From Magnolia sinica (Eukaryota > Streptophyta > Magnoliopsida > Magnoliales > Magnoliaceae), in assembly GCF_029962835.1 (NCBI RefSeq), contig NC_080582.1, positions 17,492,032 to 17,556,031 on the forward strand: a stretch of DNA of 64,000 nucleotides, read 5' to 3'. Below the pieces are notes generated by a model. The model worked only from the letters and a program-made list of their open reading frames with translations. It ran no database searches and was not told where the DNA came from. The first letter of the stretch is position 1. Each line of letters begins with the position of its first letter. The position numbers and the translations under genes were made by a program. Positions 57,291 to 64,000 of the stretch are shown here, piece after piece.

Positions 57291-60200
57291 AACACACAAG
57301 CGAACCACTATAATCCCTTGTGTTGTGGTTGAATGATTTATACTTCTGATCTTTAATTATTCTTTTGTGGGATGTATGTATGGTGGTGAATGTTGTAATC
57401 ATTTAATTCAAGCATTGTGAGAATTTTGTAACAGTTTAGAATTTATTTTATGCTATTCCTTTATTAGCTTGATATTCAATTTCCTTTAAAAGTTGTTCCA
57501 GCAAGGTTGCCCTGCCATTTTTATGGTGTATGGCTGTCCCTAGAACAATACATTTTTTATTACAATTTATTTCAATTCATTTGTATTTATTTCTGTATTC
57601 CTCTTTGGTTTGAGATTTGATACAAAGATCTTTCTAGAAATAAGGTTGTCCTACCATAAACTCTGGTTTTTGGTGTAAGGTTGTCCTTAGAACAACATTT
57701 GTATCAACCTCTCAAGATCTGAATTTTGAGGTTATTTTACTTTCTTGTATTATGATTTATTTTGGCTATCATATTCTTTTTAATGTAACGCCCTGAAATT
57801 CGGGGGTCGAGCATAACTCAGCTCCCGAGTTCCAAAACATCACTTATGCAACATATTTAATGAAGGATGTATGTTGACTGTATTAGTGCATAAAACATGG
57901 AATAGATTAAGCCAAAACGCAGATATGATTCAGGGATAAGTGAATAAAGCAAGCGAAAGACTTATAGTAAAATGTGTACAAGTGTAAATCCCTGAAGTAC
58001 ATATACAAGCCAGATCATATGAAAGTGTTATTTAACAAAATTATAAGTATCAAATTACATCATTTCAGTTCCCAAAAAATAATCCCAAAGATCCCGTGCA
58101 TCAGACTGAGGCTCACTAGAACCCGTCTGAAAACTGCATATAGGAGAAGGCAGCCTCGTCGTCATCCAGCTCCCGCTCTGACTCAGACGTCGCATCCACA
58201 TCTGCAATATCAGGGCCTAAGACAGAGTCTAGTGGGTGTTTAACACCGCCCCAGAAACGTGGGAGTGAGTGATCAACTCAGTGGAACAATAAGGCACTGG
58301 TTAACATGTTATCAGTTCAATCAAACAGTAATGATAAAGCAGAACAATTAAATAAATCCTAAGTACTCTTATTAATGCAAGGATGTATGCAATATGATGC
58401 GTGCCCTCACGCGTACACCCTCAGCGTCTTCATCTTACGTTACGCATGACATCGCCTCAAAGTGCGCCACATCTACAAAGCACATGCAAATGCGGTGCAT
58501 GGATATGATTACCAAGTTGTTATTAGTCCATTTCATACAGCAGGATTGGGAAGCTAAGATACCTTCCTCATATCACCATCCAAACAGTGATCCATACTAG
58601 GGTCGTCAATCCTAGACATCTCATACGATCATATGTTTGAGGTCGTAGCAAAGGGCTCGTCACCAATCAATGCACGCCTTTCATGCCCTTCCTACCACAG
58701 TGCGGCTCGTCACCCCAGGTATGCTCGAGGTCACTACAAAGGGCTCGTCACCAATCAATGTAGGCCGACAGCACGAATATAGTGTCTCATACCACCATAA
58801 TCAGCTCACGAGTTTAGTTGCTCACTGATCACTACGGGGAGGCTCGTCACCCCAGCGTAGGCCGACAGCTCGACCACGGTGTCCCATACCACCATGTCTG
58901 GCTCATGAGTCTTAGCGGATCAAGTACCATAGTTAATAGGATTTCACTGGTGAGTTCGGTACCCTAGATTCAAACAATAGCGTCCAATACAAGGTGAACA
59001 TACATCGGACAATCGGATTACTTAACGAACTCGACTTGCACGAGCGCACGTTGAATTGAACGACATAGAGTGCGCAAACACTCCGCGTGGCCAAACCACT
59101 GCCGCCAACTCTAATACGACTCGGGTTCGTCTAATACGTCCTACGTGGCGAAAGCGATCTCAACCACGAACATAGGGTCAATTACCGATTTCCTGGACTA
59201 AGGCATAGTCCCAAACACATTACACTACTACAGGTACTCATGTGGAATGTAAAACAGTAAAGGAACAACAACTTAAATCATGGTACATACTCATCTGAAG
59301 AATATCAACTTAACATAAATGTAAGCATAGGAGATGCTTGAATTTAAATAACTTGGAATGTAACTGCATAAAGGAAATCATGCGCATCAATAGGAGTATT
59401 GAGAATCACTTCTCAACGCCCACAATTAGTGTAATAAGTTACACTTAGATCATTCATGCATTTCTACAAACACTTAGCATACATGGAACAACATACATGG
59501 CGTATGTTGGAATACATGCACTTGGACAATTCCTTTTACCAAGGAGTCGTCATACATGCATCTAGCATACATACATGACAAATAATCATGGCAAACACAA
59601 GTGCGTATTTTATATATATACGGTACTTTATAAATACACATAGAATACACAAATCTCAATATAGCACATGCATATCAGGAAAGCAACGTAAACACAACAT
59701 TTAGCATGTGAAATCTCATCCATAACAAGAATAAATCACTAACTGGGATTGAAAGCCTTGAAAACCATAACCTATACACTTAAAGTCCGCACCTTAAGCG
59801 AAGAAAGAACCACCGAACTGATTTAGACGAGTTGTCTTCGTCAACGGCGATAGGATACCCTAAAACAAGGATAGAAATGAGATACAACAACTCCAAAACT
59901 AATCTAAGCTCTAACACAGGTTAGGGTTAGGTTAACTTACCCTAAAAAGAACTCAGAACCGTCAGAAGAACGATTCAAAGTGAAGGTTCAAAGATGAAGA
60001 AGAATAAAGAAGAATCCAAGATGATTCACCAACTTATCTCTCTCACTTTCTCTCTCTTTTCCACTCTCTTTCTAAGCTAGGATTAGAGAAAATCGTATGG
60101 AAAAGAGAGCTAGGGTTTAAGGACTATAAATAGGCCTATTCTTGATGAAAATAACCCCAGGGTCAAGGTATACTTAGGTTATAACCAAAACATGCCTTTC

Positions 60201-60953
60201 TCGATCCAACGAAGCACTTTTGGTGGGCCTATAACCATGAAAGGTCGGACTTAAGCTCATTGACCATGGATCTAGGTCAAGCTGAGTTTTTATACCGACC
60301 GGCTCTTCAGATCAGCCGTGGTGGACCACACTCAATTCAACAGTCACGGAATCTCGATCAGGTCCACAAGCACTAGGATATGCCTGGGCCAACTATCCTG
60401 ATCAGAGGGTGAAATTGGGTCAGAATCCAACGGTCAGATAGCTTAAAATCGTCGCGCAAGCGACACGACTCAGATTCATAAAAAGCTTAATAAATTCCAA
60501 CCGTTCTCACACTTTTCACTCCGAGCTCAAGCAAATCGACCCAGAATATCACATGGACTTGATTTTCGAGGTGATGGTCAAGCCCAACTCAGTGACCGCA
60601 ACAGCCTAAGATTATCGCCATCGGACTTTCGACGCACGGTCCAGGTTTGATCCAGATCTTCCAAAAATTCCCCAGAACAACTGGATTTAGCGATGGATCC
60701 CAGATTTCAGAGTAACGTAGCGCTTACTAATCTACACGTTTAGAGCCATGTAGATACAATTTAAAGTGATTGACGCGGATTTCACAAGCAATCGAGTAAA
60801 GCGCTAATTACCCCAAAACAACTACTTAGGGAAAGATTAGCACAGAAAATTCCAAGGTCGTTACATTTAATTCCGCTGTTATAAGTTTTATTTGACATTG
60901 TCCTATTCACCCCCCCTCTAGGACATATAGCTAGGCCTTTTCAAGTGGTATCA
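57291..60953 (+). mobile_element. 5' LTR of the Copia element, interrupted
   Basis: 57291-57783 and 60866-60953 together form the T-rich region that ends CTAGGCCTTTTCA, two bases before the primer site. Its left boundary is unknown because the 3' LTR lies outside the window; a TG start near 57289 or 57322 is possible. It contains a repeated phrase, 'AAGGTTG(C/T)CCT(G/A)CCAT' at 57504 and 57642, each followed by a 'GTCC(C/T)TAGAACAA' phrase. Confidence 0.65.
57784..60865 (+). mobile_element. Solo LTR, 3.08 kb (Del/Tekay-like)
   Basis: TGTAACGCCCTGAAATTCGG to AAGGTCGTTACA, flanked by TTTAA on both sides (57779-57783 and 60866-60870), a perfect 5-bp duplication. It shares start, end type and 'GTGAGTGATCAACTCAGTGG' with the LTR at 49266. 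58640-58910 holds degenerate direct repeats built on 'GGCTCGTCACC' and 'TAGGCCGACAGC'. A TATA box (TATAAAT) lies at 60125-60131. No internal coding region is present. Confidence 0.85.
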
Positions 60954-60955
60954 AA

Positions 60956-60968
60956 GCCTAATAGCTCT
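60956..60968 (+). other. Primer-binding site of the Copia element
   Basis: TGGTATCAAAGCC, one base from the common plant Copia primer site TGGTATCAGAGCC (initiator methionine tRNA), placed two bases after the LTR end. Confidence 0.88.
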
Positions 60969-61018
60969 TTTTTAATTCTTGGATTTAATTCCTGAGTTAA
61001 CGATTTAAGCTATTTAAG

Positions 61019-64000
61019 ATGTCAAATTTTGATAGCCTTTCAGTCACAAGGCCTCCACCCTTTGATGGCTCCAACTATGCCTATTGGAAAGCCAGAATGA
61101 GGATCTTCCTCAAATCAATGGATGAGAGTGTGTGGCAAGCCACAGCAATTGAATGGAAACCTCCTATCATGAAGTTACTGGGGTTGATGGTTTAAAATCT
61201 ATGAAAGTCACACCATATTACCAATGGACCACTCTTCAAAAAAGTGAGAGTAGTGCAAATGCTAGCAAATGCTAAAGCATTAAATGCAATTACTTGCGCA
61301 CTATCACCGGATGAGTTTAAAAGAATCATTTCCTGTGATACTGCAAAGCAAGCTTGGGATATATTAGAAATGACACACGAGGGTACTACAATTGTCAAAA
61401 AATCTAAAGTCCAACTCCTCACAATCAGATTTGAAGAAATTCATATGGAGGAAAATGAAATGTTTATGGACTTTTACACTAGATTGAATGACATTGTAAA
61501 CTCAATGTGGGGTCTTGGCGATAAAATCCTAGAAAGTAAAGTGTGTACAAAAATATTACGCTCACTTCCTGAACGGTTCAATTCTAAAGTAACCGCGATC
61601 CAGGAACTTCGTGATACGGATAATATGAGGGTAGAAGAACTTGTTGGTTCTCTATAAACCTATGAGTTAAACTTTAAAGCTCCTAAAGGTAAATCTATCG
61701 TACTAAAATCTTCTAAATGTAATTCAGAAGAAAATTCTGATTCAGAAGATGATATGGCTTTTTTAGCTAAGAAATTTTACAAGATTTTCAAAAGCAAGAA
61801 AATGGTTGATTTTCAAAAATCAAATGATAAAAAGAAGTTTAGACCCAAATCTCGAAAATCTTTGAAAGATAGTCAATGTTACAATTGTCAAGAATATGAG
61901 CACTTAGCAAATAGATGTCCTAAAAGGGACAAATCCAAGAAGAAGGGTATGTTGGCTACATGGGATGAATCATCTGATTCTGAAGGTCTAAATCAGAAGA
62001 TTCTAAACCGAGTCGGGCAATGAGGTTAAAGCTCTTATGACTCTAGCCAAATTCACATTTTCATATAATGACTCAACAAGTGAAGAAAATCTGAGTAGTG
62101 AATGTGAAAATGAAGATGATCTTCAAGACGCTTACAATGCCCTATATAAGGAAAGTTGTAAAATTGCTGTCAAACTTAAATTTCAAAAAGAAAAGTTTTC
62201 TAAACTCAAAAATTGTTTTGAATCACTTGTCTTAGAAAAATCACAAATTTCAGATTGTTTTGAAAAATCAAAATGCGATTTGGAATTCAAAAACTCCCTA
62301 ATTATTGATTTAAAATCTGAAATTGAGAAACTTAAAACTGAAGTATCTTCTCTTCTGAGTCTAAAGGACACATGGAAATATGCCCAAGGTGATCCAAAGT
62401 TAGAGAAACTTTTATCTGGATCAAGAAAATGTGGCGATCTATCCGGGTTGGGCTATGATAAAAATCTACCTCCTAAACAAAAGTATATTCCTCCTATGTT
62501 TGTTAAAGGAGAGTCTTCAAACTCAAAAGGGAAAAGTACTTATCAAGATTTTTCTAGAAATTCAAAAACTTTTCAAAAACCTAGAAGCAGCCATATCAAC
62601 TTTAATCAGAAATGAAATTCACTAGCTGAAAAGATAGTTGATTTACTCAAGGAGCTCTTAAAATCTAACTCTATAGGTCATTCCTACAAATATACACAAA
62701 AGAAGACCAACTATGTTCCTAAACCCAAAACAGTTATAAAATGGGTTCCTAAAGTTACCTGCTTGGTTGCTTACACTACTTTCAAAGCAACAAGTCATTC
62801 AAAGTGGTACCTAGACAGTGGATGCTCCAGGCATATGACAGGTGACAAAGCTTTATTCACGGATCTGAAAGATATGACTGATGGTTCAGTCACATTTGGT
62901 GATGGTAGCAACTGTAAGATTATAGGCCAAGGTACGGTTTAACTTTTTAATCTTCCTGTGTTTAAAAATATTTTATATGTTGAAGGCTTAAAACATAACT
63001 TGCTTAGTATATCTCAAATATGTGATAATAACCATAGTGTTCGGTTTTCTAATCAAAGCTGTGAGATATTAAACAATAAGGGTTCTGTAATATTAACTGG
63101 ACGTAGAACGTCTGAAAATTGCTATATTATTAGCGAATCCAGCTCATCTAATCAAACATGTTACATGGTCCATACAGACGAGACTGATTTATGGCACAAA
63201 CGTCTTGGACATGTACATTATCGAAATTTATATAGATTGAGCAAACGAGAACTTATAAGAGGTTTACCCAAACTTCAGAAATTAGATAAAATATGTGGTG
63301 AGTGCCAGATAGGCAAACAAACAAAGAACTCACACAAAAAGGTGAATTCAAATACCACATCAAGACCACTCGAACTTCTCTACATGGATCTGATAGGACC
63401 CACCAGAACAGAAAGTCGTGGTGGAAAAAAGTATATCCTGGTAATAGTTAATGACTTCACCAGATTCACTTGGGTAGTCTTCTTAAGGGATAAATCTAAA
63501 ACCCTTGACGAAGTAAGAAAAGTTTTCAAAAGGATTCAAACTGAAAAATCTTCTCAAATCAGTAAAATTCATAGTGATCATGGATCTGAATTTGAGAATA
63601 GCAATTTTGAGAAGTTCTGTACTGACCAAGGAATATTACATGAATTCTCTGCTCCCAAAACTCCACAACAAAATGGAATTGTAGAAAGAAAGAATAGGGT
63701 GCTTCAAGAAATGGCTAATGTCATGTTGAATAGCATGAAGCTCTCTAAAAATCTTTGGGCTGAAGCAGTCAACACAGCTTGCTATATTATTAACCGAGTC
63801 TACACTAGCAAAGATAATAATAAAAAGGCTTACGAATTGTGGTTCAATAAAAAGTCTACTGTTAAATACTTTCGAGTTTTTGGCAGCAAGTGCTATATTT
63901 TACGTGATCGTGAAAATTTGAAAAAATTCGATACGAAGAGTGATAAAGGTATTTTTTTAGGATATTCCTTAAATAGTCGAGCTTATAGGGTTCTGAACAA
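61019..64000 (+). pseudogene. Copia (SIRE-like) gag-pol, 5' part, decayed
   Basis: The polyprotein starts at the ATG at 61019 and runs off the window. Gag: 'PPPFDGSNYAYWKARMRIFL', then 'AWDILEMTHEGT', a long middle region, and the zinc knuckle 'CYNCQEYEHLANRC' near 61877. A coiled, lysine-rich stretch follows (62037-62615). Protease: 'WYLDSGCSRHMTG' near 62803. Integrase: 'LWHKRLGHVHYRNLYRL' and 'CGECQIGKQTKN' (zinc site), 'LYMDLIGP', 'HSDHGSEFEN' and 'PQQNGIVERKNR' (the D, D and E residues are all present). From about 62942 to the end the frame is fully open. Lesions: a frameshift near 61165 re-set by a 10-bp tandem duplication (GCAAATGCTA twice, near 61255), TAA at about 61656, a frameshift near 62000, TGA at 62613 and TAA at about 62939. 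Reverse transcriptase and RNase H lie beyond the window. Confidence 0.93.

Overview
This is a piece of flowering-plant nuclear genome. It contains two apparently intact protein genes in a region built almost entirely from transposable elements. The plant signs are an F-box/kelch gene that closely resembles Arabidopsis At5g15710, a five-exon plant GDSL lipase gene, and plant-type Copia, Ty3/gypsy-like, PIF/Harbinger, hAT, Mutator-type MITE, SINE and TRIM elements. The abundant hairpin elements carrying 'GGGCCCACCATGATGT' and 'CCGTCCATCCATTT' remind me of magnoliid genomes. That lineage guess comes from memory and could not be tested here.

Layout. 1.3-6.2 kb holds a decayed PIF/Harbinger pair: a transposase pseudogene, itself broken by a 2.56-kb Harbinger-like insertion with a TAA target duplication, followed by a Myb/SANT-like partner ORF with two in-frame TGA codons. 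7.8-9.0 kb holds two hairpin MITEs, one with a perfect 9-bp target-site duplication. 11.1-13.6 kb is the F-box gene, with an inverted-repeat element just upstream of its leader. 18.7-33.6 kb is the GDSL esterase/lipase gene on the minus strand. Its five exons have matching phases and encode 370 residues, but its introns are swollen by repeats. The 10.1-kb third intron holds a Copia remnant, MITEs, a SINE, and an hAT-like element carrying a 545-bp TRIM.

From 33.9 kb to the end there is no intact host gene. In order come a broken array of ~200-bp tandem repeats (33.9-35.85 kb), hairpin MITEs and hAT-like elements, a ~3-kb direct segmental duplication (39.9-42.9 and 43.1-46.1 kb), and a MITE split by a TG...CA LTR that itself contains another solo LTR (48.9-54.65 kb). 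Then come an hAT-like element with an 8-bp target duplication, a 1.39-kb near-perfect inverted repeat made of a plant-mobile-domain sequence (55.9-57.3 kb), and the 5' part of a decayed Copia (SIRE-like) element. The LTR of that Copia element is interrupted by a second 3.08-kb LTR.

How the parts relate. The two host genes are unlinked in function: the F-box protein should be an SCF ubiquitin-ligase receptor, and the GDSL protein a secreted serine hydrolase. The rest is a record of nested insertion. The most striking points are the ~690-bp-arm plant-mobile-domain palindrome, the roughly twenty copies of a hairpin MITE superfamily with Mutator-like 9-bp target duplications, and a TRIM with only ~45 bp between its LTRs. 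Coordinates and alignments were made by eye.
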